Notes under the pieces: generated by a model
Database searches by the model: none
What the model saw: the letters and a program-made list of their open reading frames with translations, nothing else
What the model was told of the DNA's origin: nothing
Assembly (NCBI RefSeq): GCF_023806635.1
Contig: NZ_JAMTDQ010000023.1
Coordinates: forward strand, 87,724-151,723
Direction: 5' to 3'
Source of the DNA: Accumulibacter sp.
Lineage (GTDB): Bacteria; Pseudomonadota; Gammaproteobacteria; Burkholderiales; Rhodocyclaceae
Length of the DNA: 64,000 nucleotides
Part shown: piece by piece, positions 56,451 to 64,000 of the stretch
Position numbering within the stretch: position 1 is the stretch's first letter
How the letters are laid out: each line of letters starts with the position of its first letter
Translations under genes and position numbers: made by a program

Positions 56451-57524
56451 TTATCCGAGGGTGCCGACGTTGTTCAGGTCGGCAAACGCCTGCTTCAGGC
56501 GCGCGCGGAAGGCGTCCTCGCCCTTGCGCAGCCAAGCGCGCGGATCATAGAACTTCTTGTTCGGCTTGTCGTCGCCTTCGGGGTTGCCGATCTGGCCCTG
56601 CAGATAGCCCTCGTTCTTCTTGTAGAAGCCCATGACGCCATCCCAGAAAGCCCACTGCAGGTCGGTGTCGATGTTCATCTTGACGACGCCGTAGGAGATG
56701 GCCTCGCGGATCTCCTCGAGGGTCGACCCGGAACCGCCGTGGAAAACGAAGTTGATCGGCTGCGCGCCGGTGCCGAATTTCTTCTGCACGAACTCCTGCG
56801 AGTTCTTGAGGATGATCGGCTGCAACTTGACGTTGCCCGGCTTGTAGACGCCATGCACGTTGCCGAACGAGGCGGCGATGGTGAAGCGGTCGCTGACCTT
56901 CGACAATTCCTCGTAGGCGTAGGCGACGTCTTCGGGCTGCGTGTACAGGCGCGAGCTGTCGACGCCGGTATTGTCGACGCCGTCCTCTTCGCCGCCGGTG
57001 ACGCCGAGTTCGATTTCCAGCGTCATCCCCATCCTGCTCATCCGCTCGAGATAGCGCTTGCAGATCTCGATGTTCTCCTCGATCGGCTCTTCCGAGAGGT
57101 CGAGCATGTGCGAGCTGTAGAGCGGCTTGCCGTGCGATTTGAAATACTGCTCACCGGCATCGAGCAGGCCGTCGATCCACGGCAGCAGTTTCTTCGCCGC
57201 GTGGTCGGTGTGCAGGATGATCGTCGCGCCATAGAGCGCGGCAAGCTGGTGGATGTGGACGGCGCCCGACACCGCACCGGCGATGCATGAACGCTGGTTG
57301 CTGTTGTCGAGCCCCTTGCCGGCGAAGAACTGCGCGCCGCCGTTCGAGAACTGGATGATCGCCGGTGACTTGAGTTCGGCGGCGGTCTCCATGACCGCGT
57401 TGACCGTGCTGGTGTTGATGACATTCACCGCCGGCAGGGCGAACTGCCTGGCCTTCGCCAGATTGAAGATGGCCTGCAGCTCGTCGCCGGTGGCGACGCC
57501 GGGTTTGACTTCTGATGCACTCAT
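56451..57524 (-). CDS. fba: Class II fructose-bisphosphate aldolase
   Basis: A 357-residue zinc-dependent aldolase of the E. coli FbaA type. It contains the zinc-ligand and catalytic segments ILHTDHAAKKLLPWIDGLLD, LEIELGVTGGEEDGVDN, ASFGNVHGVYKPGNVKL, NFVFHGGSGSTLEEI and VVKMNIDTDLQWAFW. It cleaves fructose 1,6-bisphosphate to triose phosphates and works in both glycolysis and gluconeogenesis. Its upstream region is shared with the large region leading to the RTX gene. Confidence 0.97.
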   Translation of the reverse strand: MSASEVKPGVATGDELQAIFNLAKARQFALPAVNVINTSTVNAVMETAAELKSPAIIQFSNGGAQFFAGKGLDNSNQRSCIAGAVSGAVHIHQLAALYGATIILHTDHAAKKLLPWIDGLLDAGEQYFKSHGKPLYSSHMLDLSEEPIEENIEICKRYLERMSRMGMTLEIELGVTGGEEDGVDNTGVDSSRLYTQPEDVAYAYEELSKVSDRFTIAASFGNVHGVYKPGNVKLQPIILKNSQEFVQKKFGTGAQPINFVFHGGSGSTLEEIREAISYGVVKMNIDTDLQWAFWDGVMGFYKKNEGYLQGQIGNPEGDDKPNKKFYDPRAWLRKGEDAFRARLKQAFADLNNVGTLG

Positions 57525-58440
57525 GATTTGCGTGTCCTGATTCGGTTGATCGAGAAGGTCGGAGGGAGGGTGAAGCCAGATGCGAGGGCAAAACGGACGC
57601 CGGAACGCCCGATTCGGTGAAAGTATCTCCGCCGTTCAACGGCGCGTCAAGCGCTGTCTGCTTTCTTCCAGCGGCGCGGCTCGATGCCGCGGGACTGGCC
57701 CCGGAACGGGGGCTGGAGGGGGTTCCTCGGCAGCCATGCGTGCGTTCTGCCATCGCGCTCGCGGCAGCGTCTGCTGACCACCGAATGTGGTGGCCCGTTA
57801 CGTCGCTCGGAGGTCTGTCCTCGCGCAGAGGGCACGTGCGCTCTCCGGCGCTCCCGGCGCTGAAGCCCGACCCAGACGAGACGATAGACATAAGTGTTAT
57901 TGATCCAGATCAACCGCTTCCGGCCTCGCCTGTGCTATCAAGCGCACAAAACAACAACGTTAATAAGGGGGCATGGATGCCCAAGTCGAGAGAGGAGTCC
58001 GGAGGAGGGCGCACGCGCGTGCTGTCGCCAGCCCGTCGGCGTCGTCGGGCTCGTCGGGCTCCACTGATCGGCACAGTCGGGACGCTAGGACGCTTCCCGA
58101 AATGCGGGTCGCCGATTGCGCTAGCTCGGTTCGCGCGCATGCGGTCTCGCCGCCGGTTCGGGGACATGCAGAAAACGGCCACGGTCGCGACGAGCCGGTT
58201 GCGACGCGGCCGGCACTACTCTGAAGCGGTTCGCGAAACTGGGCATGTCATTCGCGGTCGCGGCTCTGAGGCCGCGAGCAGACCGTTCCTACCCCGCCAG
58301 AACTCCTTTCTTGTCCGCCCACCCGATCGACACGTCCTGGTGAACAAGACGGGCCGACCGTGTCGTGCCATCGGTCGCCCTGACCGGTGGCACTGCCCCC
58401 ATCTTCATTACTTGACCCGAACCCCAACCGAGGTGCCCTC
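57525..58440. other. Large regulatory region between fba and the giant RTX gene
   Basis: A 916-base stretch between divergent genes. Open frames cross it, including one from 57973 with a GGGGG before its ATG, but all are Arg-rich without recognisable domains. It holds an FNR-type box and a spaced -10 element (57900-57941) directed toward the RTX gene. From the predicted start near 57948 the leader would be about 490 bases. The 3' part has GAGGTG before the ATG at 58441. Confidence 0.5.
57900..57941 (+). promoter_or_regulatory. FNR/ANR/DNR-type box with class II promoter spacing
   Basis: TTGATCCAGATCAA (57900-57913) matches the FNR/CRP-FNR consensus TTGAT-N4-ATCAA at all ten defined positions. 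TATCAA at 57936-57941, preceded by TG one base upstream (extended -10), places transcription near 57948, about 41.5 bases from the box centre. That is the class II FNR activation geometry. The box is symmetrical, but only the plus side has a matching -10. Confidence 0.65.
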
Positions 58441-61400
58441 ATGACTGCCGCCGCCCGTCAAGTCTTCTTCGTCGATTCCCGCGTCGCCGATTACCAGACC
58501 CTGATCGCCGGGCTGGCGGAGGGGAGCGAGTGGCATCTGCTGCAAGCCGGCGAGGATGGTATCAGGCAGATGGAGCGGATCCTGTCGGCGCACAGCGGTC
58601 TCGATGCGATCCAGATCCTCTCGCACGGCGCTCCGGGAACCCTGTATCTCGGCGACACGGTTCTGACCTCGGGCAACCTGACTAGCTATGAGGCCGCACT
58701 GCGGGCCATTGGCGCGAGCCTGAGCGAGACCGGGGACATTCTGGTCTATGGGTGCAGTGTGGCGCGTGGGGGTGCCGGCGTTCAGTTCATCAACGATGTG
58801 GCGGGATTTACTGGGGCGGACGTGGCAGCGTCGGACAACCTGACCGGCAGTACCGAGCTGGACGGCGACTGGGTGCTGGAGAAATCAACCGGACAGATTG
58901 ACGTCACCATAGCATTGAGCGAACCTGCACAGACGGCTTATTCGTACAGCCCGCTCTTGGCATTCAGCCTGACCCAATCGCGCGGCCTCTATCCAGAATT
59001 GGCCATGCTGGCGGTCAAAGCCTATGAAAACCCTGGTTTAAGCGTTAACTGGGGAGAGGTCGATTCGAGCTACCGGGACATGGCTCTCGAAGCCGCCTAC
59101 GGCGGGATTGACGGTCGTTGGGCGGCGATTACCCAAATAGGCAATCTGGCTCTCTCTGACGGTGTTTTCATCCATGATGGCGCCGCGGCCTATCTCGCCG
59201 AATCAATAGTTGACGGCAAGCGCACCATGGTGATCGCTTTCCGCGGAACTGATTGCTGGAGCGATGCTTGGAACTATGGTGGGTTCACTCTGTTTCATTA
59301 CAACAAGTTCGCGGCACTCCTGAGCGAGTTGGACGCCTATGTGGCTGATCCTGCGAATGCCATTGAGCAGGTATTCGTTACCGGTCACAGTCTTGGTGGC
59401 GCCATGGCCCAGATATTTCTGGATGATGTCGTTGAGGGGCGGTTTCCGAACATATCAATTCAAGAGTGTTTTGGAGCTACCTTTGGTTCCCCGGGCGCAC
59501 ATACCCTGGGAGATATTCCACATCTCAGTCATTTCTACAATCTGTACGACCCCGTCCCTCGTGCCGGGAACCTGATCGGATATCACGATACCGGCGATTC
59601 ATCGGTGATGCTTGATGTTCCCGCTTGGCTTCTTACCAATCATGCCAAGTTTATTTACGCTGAAGAAATCTGGCGCCTTGCCAGCCAGCCCGATCAAGAT
59701 GTGATCAGCAGCAGCGCCACGTCATTCTGGACTCAGGATGGAGCAACCATAGTTCTAGGGTATGCATCTGCACAAAACAACGATCTTTCGGTGATCAACT
59801 TGATTCCAGCGAGCCATATCTGGAATCCCATTTATGTGTTGGGTGGCAGTCAAGGCGATGAAGTTGCCAGCACCGGCGGCGATGACTGGCTCTGGGGGCT
59901 GGACGGCGACGACCTTCTCGACGGCGGCGGTGGTGTTGATCGCATGTACGGCGGGCGAGGAAACGACACCTACGTTGTCAATGTTGGTGGTCCAAGCGGT
60001 GACGCCGTCATCGAGAACTCGAACGAAGGCACGGACACGGTCCTTTTCGGCACGCAACTGCCGGCGATACCGACGCCCGGAGCAACATACGATCTACCCG
60101 ACAACGTCGAGAACCTCATCCTCCTGCAGAACGGCTATCTATCGGGCGCGGACGTCGCACTGCATGGCCGCGGGAACGCCCTGGACAATGAACTGACGGG
60201 TAACGACGCCGACAACCAGCTTTTCGGAGGTGCGGGGAATGACACCCTGATCGGCGGTATGGGGGATAACCTGCTCGATGGAGGCAGCGGCTTTGATATG
60301 GCAGATTATAGCCAGATCGGTCACCCCATTATTCTGGTTCTCGGCGAGGCTGGTGCTGGCCATGCCTACTCAATTGGAGTCGCCTATTACGATACCCTCG
60401 TTGATGTCGAAGGAGCCTTCGGTACCAGTTTCAACGACTCATTCACTGGCAACAGCTACGACAATTTTTTCGAACTGGTCGGGGGGTCTGATGTTGTCGA
60501 TGGCGGAGGCGGAAATGACTGGGTGTCGTATGGTCGATGGGGCTACGGGTTGACCGTCGACCTCAGCGTCGAGTGGCAGGATGTCAACGGCAGGCTCATC
60601 AGCATCGAGAATGTTTGGGGCTCGACCTATGGCGACTGGCTCTACGGCAATATCCACGCCAACTTCTTGCGTGGTGGCAGTGGGGTTGATCGCCTACAGG
60701 GCTGTGGCGGTGAAGACAATCTGGCTGGCGGCAGTAGCGCAGACACTTTCATCTTCGACGGGCTTGCGATCCCCGACGCGCGTGCTGGAATCTTCGACAC
60801 GATCAGCGATTACAACCAGGGCAACGCTACCAACCATATCTACTTCGCCGGCGAAGGCGACATCATCGACCTCACCGTGGCGATCGCCAGCCTTTACCCC
60901 ACGCCGCCCGCCTCGCTCAAGGATCTCGTGCGCGCTGAGAAGGACGCGAGCGGCACGTTTGCCAATCTGTACATCAAGGATCCCAATGGCACCAGCGACC
61001 CCGGCGACGATACTTGGCTCAAGATCGCCAAGCTCGATGGCATCCAGGGTGGAAACACCTTGAAGCTCAAGCTGGACGCGGGGAATAGCAATAGCACTGC
61101 GAACATCACGGTTGCCGGGGCCGCCGATGCCCGCACGGGTCAGGTAACAACCTTCCAGCCCAACGATGGCAAGGATACCTACATCCGGAGTTCAGTCAGC
61201 ACAAGTGGCGATATGGGGCAGGATAACGGGTATCTGATGGTCGGCGGCTGGTCTGACGAGTATTACACGTTTATCCAATTCGACTTGTCCGGGCTGCCCC
61301 GGGACGCCAACTCTGTCATTCTCAGTCTACATGAGGTATATGGCGAGCATGGTCCGTGGACTTATCCGGAGATGTCGCTCTGGACCGTTGATGGGCAGTG

Positions 61401-64000
61401 GGCTGAGGGTATGCAGTGGAACCAGAACACCACGACCGCAACATTTGTCAAGAATATCGGGCGGCCGGACGGAATTGGTTGGTTCGAAATCGATATCACT
61501 GACATCTACCAACGGTGGCAAAGCGGGGCTTTGGCAAATTCCGGGATCCAGCTTCGTCCTCTATCGACTACTGCAAACCAGGCATATTTTGTCAGCTCAG
61601 AATCCGCCGATGTTGCCCATAGACCAACTTTGGTAATTTCCAGTTCGGGTTGGAGCATTACCCCAGCGACCACCTCGGTAAGCGAATCAGGTACTGACAT
61701 CACGTTGACCGTGACACGCACGTCAGCTACCACGGCACAGACGGTTTACCTCAGCACCACCATCAACCACGGCAGCCTCAACCAGGGCGACTACGACTAC
61801 TGGTACAGCCAACCGGTTGACTTCAACGCAGGTCAGGCGAGCTATACCGCAACCATTCACATCAACGACGACAGCGAGGCGGAAGGCAGCGAGACCTTCG
61901 GCTTCATCGTTCAGGACGACCCGAGCAAGCCTGTTTCTGACACCCTGGCCAGGGCCGAATTCACGATCACCGACGACGACGTCTATGTCGATCCGGGCGC
62001 CGGGGAAAGCTGGACAGGCACCAGCGCCAGCGAGACGAGACCGGGAACCAGCGGCCACGACACCTACCGTGGCTACGGAGGCAATGACGAACTGTACGGC
62101 CATGGCGGCAACGACCGCCTCGAAGGCGGCTCGGATGACGACCGACTGGAGGGGGGCTCAGGCAACGATACCCTGGACTCCGGTGACGGTGGCAACGATA
62201 CGCTCAAGGGAGGAAGCGGTGATGATTGCCTCTCGGTGTATGGGTCCGGGGCGGATCTCATCGACGGGGGAGCAGGCTTCGATACGCTGTCGCTCGCTCG
62301 TTACGACCTCACGTCTGCAGTGACGCTGACGATTGCCGCGGATTCCAGCGGCACCATTCCCGGATTCAGCCTCCCCGACGGAACGACGGTGAGCCGAATG
62401 GAGTCGTTGCGTTTAGCGACCGGCAGCGGCGATGATCGCGTGAGCTTCGCCAACACGACGACACCGGGTACCCAGTTCTGGGACGGCAGTTTGGGCAACG
62501 ACACCGCAGTGCTCGATTTTTCGGCGTTTGCCAGCGCCCTGTCATCTTCGACGCCCCCTGGTGCCAACAGTTACGAATACTACGTCTATGTCTCTGGCGA
62601 AGGCTCACCAAGGCTTTACCTGTACAACGTCGAAAACTTTCACATCCGCGCTGGCGCGGGCAACGACAGCTTGTTCGGCAAGTCAGGAAACGACACCATC
62701 GAGGGTGGCTCGGGCGACGACTTCATCAGGAGTGGCGCTGGGGTTGACGTCATTGACGGCGGCTCGGGTCTCGATACTCTAGAGCTCGATCGATCGGCAC
62801 TGACTCAATCGGTGACCCTGGCAATCACTTCCGACGGCCTTGGCAGCACCCACGATTTCAGCCTGGCCGACGGCACGACGGTGAGCGGCATCGAGACACT
62901 GAATCTGCTGACCGGCAGTGGCGACGACCATGTGACCTTCGCCAATACCACCAGCAAGATGGGGCCGCACGTAAGCGGCCAGTCCTGGGACGCCGGCGCC
63001 GGGAACGATACGGCCGTGCTGGATTTCTCGGCTTTTGGCAGAGCCATCTCGGCGATCACGGGCCAGTACAGTTACAACAACGATGTCTACTATGTGCAGG
63101 TCGCGGGTACGAATACCTATGATCTTGTCACCATTGGCGTAGAAAACGTCTGGATCTACGGTGGCGCCGGGGACGACAGTCTGTCGCGAGTGTCGGGCGC
63201 CAACGCGCTGTTCGGCCATGACGGCAACGACACTCTAACCAGCGGCGGCGGCAACGACACGCTGAATGGCGGGACCGGGAATGACTCCATTTCGGTCAGT
63301 GGTGGTGGTGCGGACCTCATCGAGGGGGGCAGCGGCTTCGACACCCTGAGCCTCAACCGGTCCGACCTTGCCGCGGCGGTGACGCTGGCGATCACGGTGG
63401 ACGCCAGCGACACGATCCAGGACTTCAGCCTGCCGGACGGTACGACGGTGAGTGGCATCGAATTCCTGAATCTGACGACGGGCAGTGGGGACGATCACGT
63501 GAGCTTCGTCAATACCAGCACGTCGGCGTCGCGATACTGGTATGCCGGATCTGGGAACGATACGGCTGTGCTGGATTTCTCGACGCTTGGCAGTGGAGTA
63601 TCAGCCAGCCATAGTTACTGGAATTTTGACTATTACTACGCCTATGTTGCTGGCGAGACTCGGGTCAGTCTTGTCGAGGTCAACAACTTCTCGATCTACG
63701 GTGGCTTCGGGAACGACTACCTGGGCGTCACGCTTGGAACGAACGTGCTGCACGGTAACGGTGGTGACGACACCCTGTCCGGCGGTAGTGGCAAGGACAC
63801 GCTGAATGGCGGGTCTGGAAATGATTCCATTTCGGTCAGCGGTGGTGGCGCGGACGTCATCGATGGGGGCAGTGGTTTCGATACCCTGAGCCTCACGCGA
63901 TCCGACCTTGCCGTGGCGGTGACGCTGGCGATCACGGTGGACGCGAGCGACACGATCCAGGACTTCAGCCTGCCGGACGGTACGACGGTGAGTGGCATCG
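58441..64000 (+). CDS. Giant RTX-type protein: DUF4347, lipase-like, DNRLRE, Calx-beta and repeats (partial)
   Basis: One open frame with no stop runs from the ATG at 58441 to the window end (1853 codons seen; the end is missing). Residues about 8-165 are DUF4347 (SHGAPGTLYLGDTVLTSGN, ILVYGCSVARGGAGVQFIN). Residues about 170-430 are a class-3 lipase-like alpha/beta-hydrolase with VFVTGHSLGGAMAQ (Ser317). From about 480 come glycine/Asp-rich RTX calcium-binding nonapeptides (LDGDDLLDGGGG). Residues about 900-1065 resemble DNRLRE, and about 1066-1180 a Calx-beta domain ending ITDDD. After more RTX nonapeptides, at least four repeats of about 165-190 residues begin (SLPDGTTVSGIE, GNDTAVLDFS). 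No N-terminal signal peptide; type I secretion by a C-terminal signal is expected. Confidence 0.9.
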   Translation, partial: MTAAARQVFFVDSRVADYQTLIAGLAEGSEWHLLQAGEDGIRQMERILSAHSGLDAIQILSHGAPGTLYLGDTVLTSGNLTSYEAALRAIGASLSETGDILVYGCSVARGGAGVQFINDVAGFTGADVAASDNLTGSTELDGDWVLEKSTGQIDVTIALSEPAQTAYSYSPLLAFSLTQSRGLYPELAMLAVKAYENPGLSVNWGEVDSSYRDMALEAAYGGIDGRWAAITQIGNLALSDGVFIHDGAAAYLAESIVDGKRTMVIAFRGTDCWSDAWNYGGFTLFHYNKFAALLSELDAYVADPANAIEQVFVTGHSLGGAMAQIFLDDVVEGRFPNISIQECFGATFGSPGAHTLGDIPHLSHFYNLYDPVPRAGNLIGYHDTGDSSVMLDVPAWLLTNHAKFIYAEEIWRLASQPDQDVISSSATSFWTQDGATIVLGYASAQNNDLSVINLIPASHIWNPIYVLGGSQGDEVASTGGDDWLWGLDGDDLLDGGGGVDRMYGGRGNDTYVVNVGGPSGDAVIENSNEGTDTVLFGTQLPAIPTPGATYDLPDNVENLILLQNGYLSGADVALHGRGNALDNELTGNDADNQLFGGAGNDTLIGGMGDNLLDGGSGFDMADYSQIGHPIILVLGEAGAGHAYSIGVAYYDTLVDVEGAFGTSFNDSFTGNSYDNFFELVGGSDVVDGGGGNDWVSYGRWGYGLTVDLSVEWQDVNGRLISIENVWGSTYGDWLYGNIHANFLRGGSGVDRLQGCGGEDNLAGGSSADTFIFDGLAIPDARAGIFDTISDYNQGNATNHIYFAGEGDIIDLTVAIASLYPTPPASLKDLVRAEKDASGTFANLYIKDPNGTSDPGDDTWLKIAKLDGIQGGNTLKLKLDAGNSNSTANITVAGAADARTGQVTTFQPNDGKDTYIRSSVSTSGDMGQDNGYLMVGGWSDEYYTFIQFDLSGLPRDANSVILSLHEVYGEHGPWTYPEMSLWTVDGQWAEGMQWNQNTTTATFVKNIGRPDGIGWFEIDITDIYQRWQSGALANSGIQLRPLSTTANQAYFVSSESADVAHRPTLVISSSGWSITPATTSVSESGTDITLTVTRTSATTAQTVYLSTTINHGSLNQGDYDYWYSQPVDFNAGQASYTATIHINDDSEAEGSETFGFIVQDDPSKPVSDTLARAEFTITDDDVYVDPGAGESWTGTSASETRPGTSGHDTYRGYGGNDELYGHGGNDRLEGGSDDDRLEGGSGNDTLDSGDGGNDTLKGGSGDDCLSVYGSGADLIDGGAGFDTLSLARYDLTSAVTLTIAADSSGTIPGFSLPDGTTVSRMESLRLATGSGDDRVSFANTTTPGTQFWDGSLGNDTAVLDFSAFASALSSSTPPGANSYEYYVYVSGEGSPRLYLYNVENFHIRAGAGNDSLFGKSGNDTIEGGSGDDFIRSGAGVDVIDGGSGLDTLELDRSALTQSVTLAITSDGLGSTHDFSLADGTTVSGIETLNLLTGSGDDHVTFANTTSKMGPHVSGQSWDAGAGNDTAVLDFSAFGRAISAITGQYSYNNDVYYVQVAGTNTYDLVTIGVENVWIYGGAGDDSLSRVSGANALFGHDGNDTLTSGGGNDTLNGGTGNDSISVSGGGADLIEGGSGFDTLSLNRSDLAAAVTLAITVDASDTIQDFSLPDGTTVSGIEFLNLTTGSGDDHVSFVNTSTSASRYWYAGSGNDTAVLDFSTLGSGVSASHSYWNFDYYYAYVAGETRVSLVEVNNFSIYGGFGNDYLGVTLGTNVLHGNGGDDTLSGGSGKDTLNGGSGNDSISVSGGGADVIDGGSGFDTLSLTRSDLAVAVTLAITVDASDTIQDFSLPDGTTVSGI
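62251..64000 (+). repeat. Long tandem repeats inside the RTX gene
   Basis: Repeat units begin with a GAD-or-GVD/IDGG-type segment at about 62251, 62743, 63310 and 63850, giving periods of about 492, 567 and 540 bases. The last two units share long stretches of near-identical DNA, for example the last 60 bases of the window and the region ending at 63460. The array runs beyond the window. Confidence 0.8.

Noticed and set aside
57617-58444. Long open frames upstream of the RTX gene on both strands
   Set aside because: The translations are Arg/Pro/Ser-rich without domains, overlap one another, and cover the FNR-type promoter. I treat them as non-coding.

Overview
The window is GC-rich, densely coded chromosomal DNA of a betaproteobacterium. 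Gene content and order point to the Rhodocyclales, most probably a Candidatus Accumulibacter-like organism. The indications are runs such as leuS-lptE-holA and thiS-thiG-trmB, a pyrophosphate-dependent phosphofructokinase beside a class II aldolase, isocitrate lyase, a PEP-CTERM (exosortase-sorted) protein and a giant RTX-type secreted protein. This taxonomic call is inference from gene content, not from a database match. I found no rRNA, tRNA or CRISPR array.

Layout. 1-11.7 kb: the end of a membrane protein, thrC, a diguanylate cyclase, a polytopic membrane protein paired with a DUF2249 protein, DUF2062, MarC and EamA membrane proteins, a patatin-like lipoprotein, a carboxymuconolactone decarboxylase-like protein, a DUF808 protein and a class V aminotransferase. 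11.7-18.8 kb: a fusion of a STAND-type NTPase with a formylglycine-generating-enzyme-like fold, a lipocalin, the thiS-thiG-trmB run, a TonB-like protein and an exported ankyrin protein. 18.8-24.2 kb: a compact minus-strand operon (Ser/Thr kinase, PP2C phosphatase, rph, rdgB, hemW) divergent from yicC. 24.2-27.1 kb: an accessory patch with a transposase remnant and a PEP-CTERM protein gene behind a well-matched sigma-54 promoter and a long leader.

27.2-36.6 kb: malQ, an unusually large DEDD-exonuclease/RecQ/UvrD fusion helicase, aceA with a readable promoter, palindromic operator candidates and terminator, and a GDT1-type transporter. 36.9-40.8 kb: a small conserved-looking protein and an ECF sigma factor module with a divergent FecR/SPOR protein. 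40.9-50.2 kb: housekeeping genes leuS, lptE, holA, proA, a chalcone-isomerase-like protein, an alkyltransferase, xerD with an in-frame 9-bp repeat array, a phosphatase and cobS. 50.4-54.5 kb: an MT-A70 methyltransferase, a SWIM-SNF2 helicase, a lone BrnA-type antitoxin and a deletion remnant of a second helicase copy that creates 103-bp direct repeats. 54.6-57.5 kb: pfp and fba. 58.4 kb to the end: the first 1853 codons of one uninterrupted giant gene (DUF4347, lipase-like, RTX repeats, DNRLRE, Calx-beta, long tandem repeats), preceded by a 0.9-kb region with a perfect FNR-type box and a correctly spaced -10 element.

The most distinctive items are the giant surface/secreted protein with its putative oxygen- or NO-responsive promoter, the sigma-54 leader of the PEP-CTERM gene, the exonuclease-double helicase fusion, and the methyltransferase/SNF2/antitoxin patch with its direct repeats.
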